DNA of 64,000 nucleotides from Magicicada septendecula (GCA_034769895.1 CM068371.1:403293969-403357968), one strand, 5' to 3'. Shown: positions 50,373 to 62,330, numbered from the stretch's first letter. Notes: a model not told the origin generated them from the sequence alone. Numbers and translations are program-made.

Positions 50373-52839
50373 TTTTGTCAATAAGTGACTTGAATACCAA
50401 TTCAAACATGTCTTTCAAGTTACAGTAATTTTTTAAGTTGAACACTTTATGATTTTGTTTTTTGCATTCTTTCTTATGTTAAACATGTAAACCTTGTTTA
50501 AGATCCAGTGACAATAAACATTCCTTTAACAAACATTTAATGCTGCACTATAGATGTACTTTATGAATGAACTAACACAGACAATGAAGGCAAGAGCGTA
50601 AGGCCTCCCTCCTTACGTGACCTTGTGCCTTTATCTCTATATATCATCACTGAATAAAAACCTAACACTTATAACTATTAAGGGGATGTTTAAGACTAAG
50701 GTAATTTTAAATGGTTTTTAATAAAATCATAATACGCAGTATCCATGGACTTCGGTTGTAAAATAATACTTATATGTAAGTTTTCACATCATTATTTTGT
50801 GGTTGTTTTTAAAAAGTGTGTAGCCTTTCTTGCATACAGCATGATATTGTGTCCGTCCATAGAAATCACCAAATGGTAAATCAGAATTTGAACCAGTGCT
50901 TTTGGCTTAGTATCATTAGCCTTTCTGTTGTAACAGTGCTAACAATTCATTAACTGGGCTGAGAATTATCAATTGGGAAAACATAGAATATAGCACGTCA
51001 AGTTACAGCTGGTTTTCCGTTACAAACAGTGGCTCCCAGTATTCTGAAAATATGCCGGTTCATCTCATATTATGTTCTACATTATCTGTTATATAAACAC
51101 ATGTTCTTAACATGTATTTTAATACTAATACTACTTTGCATCATAAATTGATATACAATTCAAAACTTTTCACAAAAGTTCTATGTTTGTATGAGAGAGA
51201 TGTCTTATATGAAGTTAGGTTATGGTCCAATCCAAAAGTTCAAAAAATTTCAGTATTTTAAAAAGCTACACAAAATTGAAATTTCCAGTCATCAAAGTAA
51301 TTAAATTAAAAGACAGGAGATGAGGTTGAATGAATTGGCAGCATGAAGAATTTGTTTAAAATTCTTCCTAAAGTGGGATGTGAACATAATATAATAACCT
51401 TTAACAGTTCTTGTTCCACTTTTCAAAAACTATTTCATCTTATTTTTGCTTCAGTTGTCTCAAGACAGTGTGCTAAAAATTCCCATTGATAGTCTAATTA
51501 GACAAAAGTCCTTCTGCACAATTCTGTGGTTAAAAAAGTAAGCAGCATTGATCTGAAATTTCTGCATCCTGGCTCTCTTGTTAGATTGGCAAGAGTTTCA
51601 TGTCTTCCATGTCAAGTTAGGTTTTTAGTTTTCAGAATCATAACCACATAGTCACTGTGCTTCAATTATGACATCACCATTTACGATTTTGTTTCCATAA
51701 GATCTTCCAGTAAGTTTTTAGTAAGATCTCTTACTTTCTCTAAGATGTTTATATACATTTTAACTGCCCTCAATACATCAATGCCCTCATTGACCATTGT
51801 TCAGCAATCATAGAACAACTATTGGTTTAGATTGTCTCATGTTTAGTTTATTTGCGAGAATGGATTTACATGTCCCATATAACAGTGTGACAAGTTTGCA
51901 AACATTGTTGTTGGTTTGCCATTTACTTCAAGAATGATTTAATGCACTTTTTTGATTATCTTCAGAGACTTTCTTGATACTGATCAACCAGACACATACA
52001 TAATCTTTAATTGATTTCCAGGCCTCTTTACAATGCTTATTTACTGCTCAGATATTCTTACTTAGCTTAAGACTAGGTCAGCAAAATCTCCGTTTAGCAT
52101 TCCATAGATTTTTGCCACGGTGCTATTGAATTGAAGCATAGTTTTAATGCAAATCCTATGTTCTTTAGCATCGGCAGTCATAAAAACACCTCTTAAATTG
52201 AAACCTCAAAAGTCAAGAATGACTGCTACTTTAGTAGCCAGACTGGTTCATATACCATATGCCACTTAGTATCACAAGTCTGTACTGAAGTTCTAGAGTT
52301 GGTTCACTCTGCGCATCTAAATTACAATAACTTTTGTAGAACCTTCATTTGTACATGCGGTACAATTTTTCTCACATAATATTGCTGTCCATTTCATTTT
52401 GTATCTGATAAAAAGATCTCCGATTCAAGAGGCATCAAAATAATTGGAAAAAAAAAAGTTGGATGCCTACTACCTTTTGTAGTTTGGGCAAGACATCCTG
52501 TAGTGTGTTCCAATATAGTATATAATACACAATTGGTTTTAAAATATAGTTTGAAAGTGTTCTTAAAAAATATGATTAACCAATGTGTATGAGTGTTGTC
52601 AGTTTTCATAAGGACACTGCCACAGGGCATAAATTTTTACAGTCTTGTTTACACAGAACAAATGTACATAAAATCATGATAGGGCTGACTATATTGTTTT
52701 TGTGCCATAATGTCTGGGATACCAGGTGAAACCAATCTCTTGTGGATAAGTATTCTTGTGCAGTTATTTAAGCTAACAAATAAGTAATATCTATGTAGAG
52801 CTTAAAGCATGTGTGTGAGTGCATGTGTGTGGTGTCTAG
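50373..52839 (+). other. Intron 7, distal part
   Basis: 2.5 kb after the Penelope-like element. Unique-looking AT-rich sequence; no gene, repeat or element that I can support. It ends GGTGTCTAG. Confidence 0.5.
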
Positions 52840-52925
52840 GTTTGGAGGTGCCAACAGTAGATGTAGACGCACTTAGTGAAGGGGATCAGCAAGTAGCACC
52901 AACACAACAGACACTTCCAAGCGAG
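52840..52925 (+). CDS. Host gene exon 8 (last exon seen)
   Basis: Acceptor GTGTCTAG, donor GAG|GTTAGT, phase 1 to 0. It encodes an acidic 29-residue segment, SLEVPTVDVDALSEGDQQ, then VAPTQQTLPSE. Reading on past the donor meets a TAG at 52993-52995, so either the gene continues downstream of the window or a short isoform ends here. Confidence 0.6.
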
Positions 52926-54239
52926 GTTAGTTGTATTACTTCGTTTTTGTTTTGGTCAAATTTTAGTTATGTGATTGGTGGTTTGGGTGTATAGTAAGCA
53001 CGTGTGTGGAATGAAGATCTTTAATATCTTGATCTTGTACATTCGTATCAGTTTGTGTAATGTAAATATTAAAAAATGTGCATCATGGAAACAATTGTAT
53101 CTTGTATTTTTACCGTATAGTGTAAATGTATGTAAAGTGTGTACAGCTTAAATGTCTACAAGGATTTTAGCTGCTGCAGTATATATCTGTCTTTAAGGAC
53201 AAATATTTTTATTTACACAGAACATATATGATTTCATAAAACCATTGGGATCCCTGGGGCATAGTTATGAAGCTCAGTATCATTATTTAATCTGAAAATT
53301 TATGAACCAGTAATCAGAGCACTTATAACATATATCTAGGAAGTGTGATCCTTAATACAAGAAATTTAGATCAACAAAAGTAAAATATGAAAGGTTAAAA
53401 AAACTGTATTATTAAAGAGGAACCAAATATAAAATGCCCTGTACCCTTGAGGTGCCTAATGAGATTAGGATTAACTATAGCAGAAGAGTGAGCTAATTTG
53501 TTAATACTAGATTTATGGCTAGTAGTTATGTTCACCCCGATACAATTGTTTTCAAGGATTTAGCAGATGGAGTAGATACTTGTTTTTTTTTCATAAAAAT
53601 ATATTGAAGACGAATGTTGAATGTAGTAGCTTTATGATTTTTTTATTTAATTCTTTGAAACAAATCGTAAATTATTGACTCTACATGTGGAATCCTAATG
53701 TAATTTGTATCTTCCATAATTGTCGTTATTTACCAAAAATCGAACAGTAGCTGTACTCCCAAACACGTAAACAAGATATTTTAACGTATTACTAGGACAT
53801 TATCAAAATAGTATCTAGTAGAAATCCTTTTCCAAGTTGTTATGTCAAATATAGTAGACGAATATAATTGTAAGAAACCTCTGTCAGTAATGAATGTGAA
53901 TATGAATTGGTGTTTTGAAAACATTGTTACAGTTTTGAAAGTGGTGAGAGTTACTTTATATAAATATTTGTATTTAATTGTAAATAACGAGTAGTGTTCT
54001 GCCATTGTCAAGCCTAGGTAAATTGGTTTTCAGGTGTAGTGCTATTACATTGTTGCATTTGTATAATCAGTGAGATATTTATTTTGAGAAACAATATAAA
54101 AAGAACATTGAAATTCAGCTAAATATTGAATAGTTTCAGTGTATGTAAGAAAACAGAAGCATAGAACAGTAATTTTTGGAAGCATAGAATACTTCTGCTG
54201 CTCATGAAGTTCCAGCCACCCATATCCCTGGCAAGACAA
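52926..54239 (+). other. Downstream intron, element-free part
   Basis: 1.3 kb AT-rich sequence with no recognisable gene or element. Confidence 0.5.
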
Positions 54240-54656
54240 TATAATTCCCACAACAGTATGATTGATGTAAGACAGTTGTCTCCTTGTAGGCCTACTCTGT
54301 TTTCTCCATCCACTGTCCCCTTCACTAGTGAGTCAGCCAAGCTTACAACATTTCCTATCAGTCTGTATCTTCTCTTGATAAGAGTCTTCACAATCTTCAT
54401 CTCTCTCTCTTTATCTCCTCCCTCTGTCTCCCCCCTCCCCAAGTGTCCTGAAAACCTCTTCACTACACACTCTTCTATCCATCCAATCCTCAATATCCTT
54501 CTGTAACACCACATGTTGAAAACAGTAATTTTCAGCTTATTTTTGGCTTATCTTGCAGCCTTGCTGCCATGAAGGCCACATTCCTTTCCATATAGCTTCA
54601 AAATTGTTTCCTAACACATCCACATTTGGTATCGTTTTTTTTTTCATAAAGAAATA
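54240..54656 (-). pseudogene. LINE RT C-terminal fragment
   Basis: On - the segment MWCYRRILRIGWIEECVVKR (from 54514 leftward) and GRGETEGGDKEREMKIVKTL match the end of APE-type LINE polyproteins (usual form MWxxRRMLKISW). It adjoins the Tigger transposon; its 5' continuation appears to lie at 56333-56745, so one old LINE was split. Confidence 0.55.
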
Positions 54657-56330
54657 CAGTAAACCCTCGATTTAACGGAGTAATTGGGGCTGAGGGGTGT
54701 CCGTAAAATCGAAAGTCCGTTAAATCACAAATTTTGTTTTTTGAGGATATTTTAAAATCAAATAGGCCTATAACATTTTAAATTTTAATACTATTAATAT
54801 CATGCAAATACCGTATTGTTCCGAATACAAGCCGCACTTTTTCTCCTAAAAACGTGGTCGCTAATTTGGCCTGAGGCTTGCATTCGCGCGCTAACGAAAT
54901 TCGAAGTTATACCTGACTTCTGGCGGGACGAACGCTTTTGGTATCTATGAGTTGTTTACTGCCTAAGCAACAGCAGTTTGCCCGGCTGTAGTTAACTCTG
55001 GCGTTATGATTTATGACTACAACCGAATGTTTTAACAGGAAACTGAAAAAAGAATAGGAAGATAAAGTGTAAGTGCGTGCGCGTGCTCGCACCCTTCTGT
55101 AGGCAGCAAGACAAAGGATGAGTAGAAGGGGTGTGAGTAACATGTTTCTAAATAACGGGTAAACTGCCAGTGTGGTTTTCTATTGTAACAGCGACAACAT
55201 CGCTTATCTGTACTTTGTTTTCATTTGCCGTTTTTGTAGTGCGTTTGCGGTATGAGTGGAGACTAAAGGCACACAGTCAAATCAAATTAAACGTAACCCA
55301 TACGATGCGAATTATAAATTAATTATGATACAAAATGTAGAAAAAACATGCAATCGCAAAGCCGCAGGGAAATTCGATACTGATGAATCCTGTATTCGAC
55401 GATGGAGAAAACAGAAGGAATGACTTTTAAATGCAAATAGCCTACTGCGCGATGAGCATTCGCGGGACCTCAAGTTGGGCGTTTTGTAGCAGTAGAGTCC
55501 AGTGTCTGTGAATATGTACGGCTTTTAAGAAGGCAAGGACTCCCTGTCACTAGACATGTTTTAAAATTAAAAGCTTTAGAAATCGCAGAAGAATTAAAAG
55601 TCTCTGGTTTCAAAGCCAGCTTCAGGTGTATAAGACGAATGATGCGGCGAAATGGATTTGCGCTTAAATTACGTACATCACTCACGCTAAAACTACCGAG
55701 TGACTACGAAGAAAATCTCCTACAGTATCAGCGATTTGTCATTCATTTACGCAAGAAGCATAATTATTCACTTAACACATGGGAAATGCCGATGAAACGC
55801 CCGTATTTTTTATTTTTTATTTACGTATATTTATGGTGGACCAAAAGGGAACCAAATCTGTAACAATAAAGATTACGGGAAATGAAAAATTACGTGCCAG
55901 TGTAATGCTTGCTGTATTAGCCGATGGACGAATATTTCACAGTGAAATAAGATATTATATTGATCAGTGTATATTGTTCAGTGTTAGTCGTCGTGATGTC
56001 TTCCACTGAATGTGTGTGATGCCTGCGTCAACGAAAACGCAAAGACAGGGATCGTGAAGAATTAAATGAATTCTTGATGAATACTCCGTTCTCATCAAAT
56101 ACAATTGAAGATGAGAAAATTTGCGCGTTTCAAAACAAGAAACAAGAAGAAAAGAAACGAAAGAATGCTGCGATAGCCAAGCAATATCGCCAGAACAGGA
56201 GAGTCTGCAGTTTATGCACATTATACGTTTCAAAAGCCTAAAAACATTAAATAATCGTTTTGTCTGTCAAATTCTGTCCGTTAAATCCGAAGTCCGTTAA
56301 ACCGAGGTCCGTTAAATCGAGGGTTTACTG
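54657..56330 (+). mobile_element. pogo/Tigger-like DNA transposon
   Basis: 1674 bases bounded by inverted termini CAGTAAACCCTCGATTTAAC and its reverse complement, with TA on both sides (54655-54656, 56331-56332). Subterminal GTCCGTTAAA repeats occur at least three times at the right end and twice, in inverse or direct form, at the left. It is inserted in an old LINE fragment. The interior encodes transposase remnants. Confidence 0.95.
55305..56240 (+). pseudogene. pogo/Tigger transposase remnant
   Basis: Pieces in order: N-terminal helix-turn-helix with NPYDANYKLIMIQ and KAAGKFDTDESCIRRWRKQK (55306-55422), a CENP-B-like second DNA-binding part (VSGFKASFRCIRRMMRRNGF near 55600-55660), and the DDE start GNADETPV (55780-55803) followed by GTKSVTIKITGNEKLRASVM and LADGRIFH. 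The rest of the catalytic domain is absent; a basic C-terminal KKQEEKKRKNAAIAKQYRQN stretch follows. Several frameshifts and a central deletion; inactive. It would have bound the termini and cut at TA. Confidence 0.85.
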
Positions 56331-56332
56331 TA

Positions 56333-56745
56333 CTTTATTTGTATAACCCTACTTTTTACATCGTCCTTGCTTCTTTCATCTTTTCTGATTTTTACTCCGT
56401 AAGTAACAGAATTCAGTCACCTCTTGCGCTTTTCCATTTTGCAAGAGAAAATAGTATTATTTTAATATTATTATTACTGGCATTTCTACTCCTACTACAT
56501 GTATGCACAGTTATAATAATCCTCCAGTATTCTACCCATATTATTCAGCATTCTTCAAACACCTTATTCTTTGCCAACAAAGCAGTCTCTTAAATAATCT
56601 CGACCTCCTCCTGAATTCCCTCGACTCACATTTCAAAATTCCCTTTAGCTTCTACACTGCTCCTTCAGTGTATCAATTGAAAAGTGACAATAAGCTACAT
56701 CCCTGTCTCGTGTCTTGCTTCAAGTGTGTTTTTTTCTTCATTTCC
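56333..56745 (-). pseudogene. LINE RT palm fragment
   Basis: The - strand reads broken pieces resembling the LINE RT region after the catalytic motif (GIQEEVEII, ALLAKNKVFEEC), with stops. It abuts the Tigger transposon and probably belongs with 54240-54656. Confidence 0.4.
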
Positions 56746-56883
56746 CAATGCTGATATATATATATATATATCAATCATCATCATCGGTTCATCTGCTGTA
56801 TAGCAGGTTTTCTTTATGAACTCCTCCACTGTTCTCTGTCTTCTGCCAGCCTTTTCGTGGTAATGTAGTTTTCTACCTTGATG

Positions 56884-57180
56884 TTATCCATCAACTGTTG
56901 TCTCTTTCTTCCTCTTTCTTTCTCCGCTAACCATGCCTTCTAGACTGTATTTTATAATAGAATTTCTTCTTAAACAGTGTCCTATCCAGTTCTTCTTTCT
57001 TTTCCTTATTGTTTGTAATATTTCTCTTTTCTCTCCCACTCTTCTTAATACTTCCTCATTCCGCACTCTGTCTTCCCATGTAACTCCTTCCATTCTTCTC
57101 CACATCCACATTTCAAAAGCTTCAATCCTTTTTTCATCTTTCTTCCTTAAAGTCCACGTCTCCACTCCATACAATGCCAC
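56884..57180 (-). pseudogene. LINE C-terminal tail
   Basis: 98 codons with ALYGVETWTLRKKDEKRIEA, MWMWRRMEGVTWEDRVRNEE and WIGHCLRRNSIIKY, the conserved post-RT segment of RTE/CR1/Jockey-type LINEs. It is offset from the RT frame by a shift near 57200-57240. Confidence 0.8.
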
Positions 57181-57238
57181 ACTCCATATATAACACTTTG
57201 CTAACCTTTTCCTTAGTTCTTTGTTTAATGGCCCGTTT

Positions 57239-58303
57239 TCAAATTTTTCTTTTTATTGAATGCTTCTTTTGATATTGCAATCCTAGTTTGTATTTCTTTC
57301 GTGCTGTAACTATGCTTCCCAAGTATTTGAAACTGTTTACTTGTTCTATTTGTTCGTTATTCATTCTAATATTTATTCTTTCCCCTTTTCCACCAACTAC
57401 CATACATTTTGTCTTTTTCTCATTAATCCTCATTCCATACTGTTCACACTTACTGCTTAAATCATCCAGCATCGTACATACTTCTTCTTCACTTTCACTT
57501 AATATTACCATATCGTCAGCAAATGTTATACATTGAAACCTCCTTCCTCCTAAGCAAACACCTCTCGTTCCTTTAAAGCATTCAGCTATAATGTCCTCTA
57601 TGTACATGTTAAACAAGGTTGGTGACAGGCAGCATCCCTGTCTCACTCCTCTCCCTATTTCTATATCTTCTGTTAATTCTTCCTTTATCCTTACTTTTAC
57701 TGATTGATTTAGATATAAATCTTTAATAAGTCTTCTTTCTCTCCAGTTCACTCCATGTCTTTTAAGTATTTCCATTAGTTTATCCCATTTAACTCTATCA
57801 AATGCCTTTTCAAGATCTATAAATATTCCATATACTTTCCTACTTTTTTCTATATATCTTTCACATATTATCCTTAACACTCCTATTGGGTCTCTTGTCC
57901 CAACTCCTCGTCTGAATCCAAACTGTTCTTCTCCAACAATTTCATTCATTTTTGTACATAATCTTCTGTTTAGTGTCCTTAGTAGTACCTTAGCTGCATG
58001 GGAAATTAAACTTAAGGTCCTGTGTTCTTCACACTTTTTAGTGTTTTTCTTCTTTCCAATTGGTATCATAATTATTTCTCTAAAATCCTTTGGCCATTTA
58101 CCATTTTTATATATTTCATTACAAAGTTCAGTAAACATTTTCCTTCCTTCTCCTTCTAATGCTTTCAGTAACTCTATTGGTATATTACCGCTTCCCATTG
58201 CTTTCCTATCTTTCATTTCTTTCATAGATTTTATTACTTCACTCTCTAGAATACTACATCCCTTACTGTCTTCCTCTACTTCAATTTCTTCTTCAACATT
58301 CAT
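57239..58303 (-). pseudogene. LINE reverse transcriptase
   Basis: 354 codons: fingers (MIPIGKKKNTKKCEEHRTLS), EEQFGFRRGVGTRDPIGVLR, YGIFIDLEKAFDRVKWDKL (motif A), GRGVRQGCCLSPTLFNMYIE (motif B), CITFADDMVILS (catalytic FADD near 57510-57540), and thumb FKYLGSIVTA. All main RT motifs are present in one frame. The region encoded by 57981-58303 is the second of two tandem copies. Confidence 0.85.
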
Positions 58304-58970
58304 GTCTTCTTCTTGAGATTTGTGTTCTAAGTCGTACAGATCCTCTATATATATACTCTTTCCATCTTTTCAAAACTTCACTGGTCTCGCACAACATTCT
58401 TCCATCAGCTGCTTCTATCTCTCTGCTATTATTGGTATTTTTGTCTTTGTATACTAATTCCACGGCTGTTTTATATAGTAGTACCTTAGCTGCATGGGAA
58501 ATTAAACTTAAGGTCCTGTGTTCTTCACACTTTTTAGTGTTTTTCTTCTTTCTAATTGGTATCATAATTATTTCTCTAAAATCCTTTGGCCATTTACCAT
58601 TTTTATATATTTCAGTACAAAGTTCAGTAAACATTTTCCTTCCTTCTCCTTCTAATGCTTTCAGTAACTCTATTGGTATATTATCGCTTCCTATTGCTTT
58701 CCTATCTTTCATTTCTTTCATAGATTTTATTACTTCACTCTCTAGAATACTACATCCCTTACTGTCTTCCTCGACTTCAATTTCTTCTTCACCATTCATG
58801 TCTTCTTGTTGAGATTTGTGTTCTAAGTCGTACAGATCCTCTATATATACTCTTTCCATCTTTTCAAAACTTCACTGGTCTCACACAACATTCTTCCATC
58901 AGCTGCTTCTATCTCTCTGCTATTATTGGTATTTTTGTCTTTCTATACTAATTCCACGGCTGTTTTATAC
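57981..58970 (-). repeat. 496 bp tandem duplication inside the LINE RT
   Basis: Unit 57981-58476 and unit 58477-58970 are nearly identical, each beginning AGTAGTACCTTAGCTGCATG and ending in GGCTGTTTTATA. In the transcript the 58477-58970 copy comes first. It duplicates the start of the RT (EESEVIKSMKEMKDRKA to SHAAKVLL) and part of the linker, so the second copy follows a nonsense junction. Confidence 0.9.
58293..58859 (-). pseudogene. Duplicated RT N-terminal segment
   Basis: 188 codons: VEEDSKGCSILESEVIKSMK through TKKCEEHRTLSLISHAAKVL, then the junction into the duplicated upstream linker (KDKNTNNSREIEAADGRM) and termination. It arises from the tandem duplication and cannot encode a working RT alone. 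Confidence 0.8.
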
Positions 58971-59353
58971 AGTATCTCATATCTCCCTTCTTTTTCCAGT
59001 TTTTCTATTTCCTCGCACTTTCCTCTGATCCAGTTTTCTTTTGCTCTTTCAGTTTCCCTTCATAGCTCATTATTAAGTCTTCTGTAAGCTTTCTTCCCTT
59101 CTTCCATATTAATATTTTTCCACTTTCTTCTCTCTTCCATTCTGTCGACCATTTCTGCTGTTACCGGTACCCAATCTTTTTGTATTTTTTGTCGCACTTT
59201 AGTTCCTAAGACCTCTTTAGCTGTTTCTTTTAAACTAGTCTTCATGTTTTCCCATCTTTCATTTATATTTGTTTTCTTAGGTTTATCTGTTGTCACTGTC
59301 ACAAATTTTCTTTCAAATTCAAGCTTTATTCCTTGTTCTTTTACTTTTTCCAA
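58971..59353 (-). pseudogene. LINE linker between endonuclease and RT
   Basis: 97 codons (59060-59353) of charged helical sequence, ERWENMKTSLKETAKEVLGT then KVRQKIQKDWVPVTAEMVDR, the conserved linker of these LINEs, continuing with stops toward the RT. Confidence 0.75.
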
Positions 59354-59368
59354 ATTGAATTCTTCTAT

Positions 59369-59815
59369 TTACTGACTTTTCTTAGTCTTTTTCAATTTCA
59401 GATATATTTTCGCCACCACGAGATTATGATCAGAGTTTACATCTGCTCCCGGGTAGCTCTTAGCACTTAAAATACTGTTTCTATATCTTTGTTGTATCAG
59501 TATATAGTCAATCTGGTATCTGTCACCATTTATTCTGGATGTCCATGTATATCTCCTTCTTTTGTGTGATTCGCATAAAGTATTTCCAATTGTCATGCTG
59601 TTTTCTTTACAACAGTTTACTAGCCTTTCTCCTCTTTCATTTCTCTTTCCCAATCCATATTTGCCTACTTCCTTATTTTCTTCTCCCTCTCCTACTACTG
59701 CATTCCAGTCTCCCATCACTATTATACAAGCATTTCTCTTTTCTCTTTCTATTATGTCTTCTATTTTCTCATAATACTGTTCCAATTCTTCTTCTTGGTA
59801 TTTGCTTGTAGGCAT
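59369..59815 (-). pseudogene. LINE APE endonuclease, C-terminal part
   Basis: 148 codons with VYMPTSKYQEEEL, CIIVMGDWNAVVG (catalytic Asp/Asn), YTWTSRINGDRYQIDYIL and SDHNLVV (catalytic Asp-His). All expected residues are present. The piece begins at the Penelope-like insertion and continues at 62769. Confidence 0.85.
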
Positions 59816-60430
59816 GTATACTTCATTTTATGTATAGTCTCCAGACCGCTGTTAGAATCAAATTTAATAAATTTAAATATATTTACCTTATATTTTTTAA
59901 TCCGCTAAGCGATCTCTGTTATTTATATGTACAACATGTTTCAGGTAAAATGTTTATTCACCCTAATGCATAGAGGTCGTTGAAAATGTTAACGCACATA
60001 AGCACATCACATATAACAAGTCATGAATAAATTAATGGATGAACGGAAAATATATAAGCGCGTGATATGTGAACCAGTACACTGGTCGGCCTCCGATTGT
60101 CAACTAGCTTTTATGCGCGTTTCACTTCTTATCTTCAATGCGGTATCATAGAGCGTGGTTAGACTTGAATATCAGCTGGTCGTTAAGTAATTGTTCTTTA
60201 TATATTTTTGAGGCTCTGTAAATTTCAAATTCTTCTAGGGCATTCGAAAGATGACCTTTATTACAGATGTGTATAGGTTCCATACACGTCCGCCCCAACT
60301 TATAAAATAGCTAAAAAATTACAACATATTATCAAAAACAGTATAAAAATGGAAAATGTTCGTAATGTAAAAAATACCTTAAGAGTTCATAGAAAAAATT
60401 AAAACTATAGAGATTTTACCTAGCTATAAA

Positions 60431-61032
60431 TTGGTTTCCATGGACATAGTTAATTTATATACAAATATTCCTGTTTTAGAAACATTACATATTCTTAAGA
60501 ACAATTTAATTAAGACAGGCATTCTAAATCAGATACAAATCGATGAACTCCTATTTCTATTACAGATCATATTACAACAGAATTATTTTACTTATGATAA
60601 TAAGTTTTTTAACCAAGAGGACGGATTAGCAATGGGTCCACTTCTCAGTGGACTTTTAGCTGAAATTTATCTTAACTGTTATGAAAATAAATATCTATTA
60701 TCTGATCATAACCGTTTTCATGATAAAATAATTTCGTGGACGACACATTCTTAGTATTTAACGGCACTCACAGACAAATAGATATGTTTTTCAAATTTAT
60801 GAACGGCATTAATCACAATATTAAATTCACCATGGAAATGGAAAACAATAACTGCCTGAATTTCCTTGACGTATCTGTACAAAAACGAAATACTCTTCTC
60901 ACTTTCAAAATATACAGAAAACCCACCACAACAGATTTGGTTACACATGCTAATTCAAATCATCCGTATACACAAAAAATGGCAGCGTTTAATGCACTTG
61001 CACATAGATTAGTGAATATACCTGAACACTGA
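60431..61032 (+). pseudogene. Penelope-like reverse transcriptase, broken at VDD
   Basis: 60431-60754 gives MDIVNLYTNIPVLETLHILK and QEDGLAMGPLLSGLLAEIYL; a frameshift just before the catalytic box puts VDDTFLVFNG (60736 onward) in another frame, without the preceding Tyr codon. The second piece continues with FLDVSVQKRN, IYRKPTTTDLV and HPYTQKMAAFNALAHRL. PL replaces SP in the MGSPLS motif. Inactive copy. Confidence 0.85.
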
Positions 61033-61317
61033 GAATTATAATGACGAAATCAACACAATGAAACACATAGCCATAAAAAATGGTTATAAAAGTGAAATGG
61101 TCGATAAAATAATATATAAACACCTGAAAAATTAAATAGTAAAAATGTTGCAAAAAGTAAAACTCAATATGTTTCAGCAGTATACACAGATATACTCCAT
61201 AATATAATAAAAAATGAGTTAAAAAAGTTAAAAATCAATATTTCATTCAGGACCACTAATAAACTAAAAAATATACTTAAACCACGAGTTCCAACATTAA
61301 CAGAAGATTGTTCAGGT

Positions 61318-61674
61318 GTGTACAAAATTAGATGTAGTGAATGTGATAATTTCTATATCGGACAGACGGGCAGAAGATTCATCGATAGATTTAGAGAACA
61401 TCTACCAAAGAAGAACCCTAACACAACCACATCAAATTACGCACTTCACCTCATAAATAATAACCATAATTACACCGGGTTTAAAGAAAACATGGAACCT
61501 ATACACATCTGTAATAAAGGTCATATTTTGAATGCCCTAGAAGAATTTGAAATTTACAGAGCCTCAAAAATACATAAAGAACAATTACTTAACGACCAGC
61601 TGATATTTAAGTCTAACACGCTCTATGATACCGCATTGAAGATAAGAAGTGAAACGCGCGTAAAAGCTAGTTGA
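61318..61674 (+). CDS. GIY-YIG endonuclease of second Penelope-like element
   Basis: 118 codons: VYKIRCSECDNFYIGQTGR (GIY-YIG signature, a few residues into the domain), RFREHLPKKNP, NYALHLINNNHNYT, ALEEFEIYRA and NTLYDTALKI. The catalytic Tyr-Ile-Gly and Glu positions are intact. It would nick target DNA for priming. The frame is separated from the RT by stops near 61030-61140. Confidence 0.85.
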   Translation: MYKIRCSECDNFYIGQTGRRFIDRFREHLPKKNPNTTTSNYALHLINNNHNYTGFKENMEPIHICNKGHILNALEEFEIYRASKIHKEQLLNDQLIFKSNTLYDTALKIRSETRVKAS

Positions 61675-61829
61675 GGATCGGAGGCTGACTAGTGCACTGG
61701 TTCACATGTCACGCGCTTATATGTTTTCCGTTCATCCATTAATTTATTCATGACTTGTTATATGTGATGTGCTTATGTGCGTTAACATTTTCGACGACCC
61801 CTATGCATTAGGGTGCATAAACATTTTAC

Positions 61830-61855
61830 CTGAGGATGGGGATTTATCCCCGAAA
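61830..61855 (+). ncRNA. Hammerhead-like core of second Penelope-like element
   Basis: CTGAGGA, extra T, hairpin GGGG-ATTTAT-CCCC, GAAA, then ATGT-TGT-ACAT that could form a short stem III ending in T-A. It lies 155 bases after the GIY-YIG stop. Penelope-like elements are known to carry hammerhead ribozymes; the extra base before stem II and a weak stem I leave activity open. Confidence 0.5.
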
Positions 61856-62020
61856 CATGTTGTACATATAAATAACAGAGATCGCTTAGCGGATTAAAAA
61901 ATATAAGGTAAATATATTTAAATTTATTAAATTTCATGTATACTTGTATTATAACTAAATCCTTATTTTTCTTTTATAAAATTGCTAAACTGCTATAATT
62001 GTTATTATTTAGACAAAGCT

Positions 62021-62044
62021 TTTCGTCATCACTGACATCTTCAG
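62021..62044 (-). ncRNA. Hammerhead-like core, inverted copy
   Basis: Identical on the - strand to the three + strand cores in the same element: CTGAAGA, T, GTCA-GTGA-TGAC hairpin, GAAA. Confidence 0.45.
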
Positions 62045-62330
62045 GTCTTAAACAACGTCTGTCAACTGTACGTTGTAGGCTTTTATACTTTAGGCCCCTC
62101 CCCTTATGTCATCGCCCTTCCTATTGGTTCTAGCTGCTACCGCTCTTCACGGGAACTTTGTCTACATTTTTCCGTTAGGCATTTTACTAACGTCCATCAA
62201 ATTGTTTTACAAATCTCCCGTTAATTTCTTCATGTAATATTTTACTTTCTGCCTTATAATCTTTTACATTTCGTCATTTTTAGTGTGTTATTCTTATTAT
62301 TTTAATAGAGATTAAGACGTTGTTTAGGAC

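Larger units (their letters stand above)
59824..61945 (+). mobile_element. Second Penelope-like element, inverted left arm
   Basis: Inserted in the LINE endonuclease with an 11 bp target duplication CATGTATACTT (59813-59823, 61935-61945). The left arm (about 59855-60283) is an inverted copy of the 3' end (about 61500-61930), including the end of GIY-YIG; the + strand element follows with RT, thumb and GIY-YIG. The arms pair over about 430 bases, but the left arm lacks a 20-base hairpin present in the right one. Confidence 0.9.
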
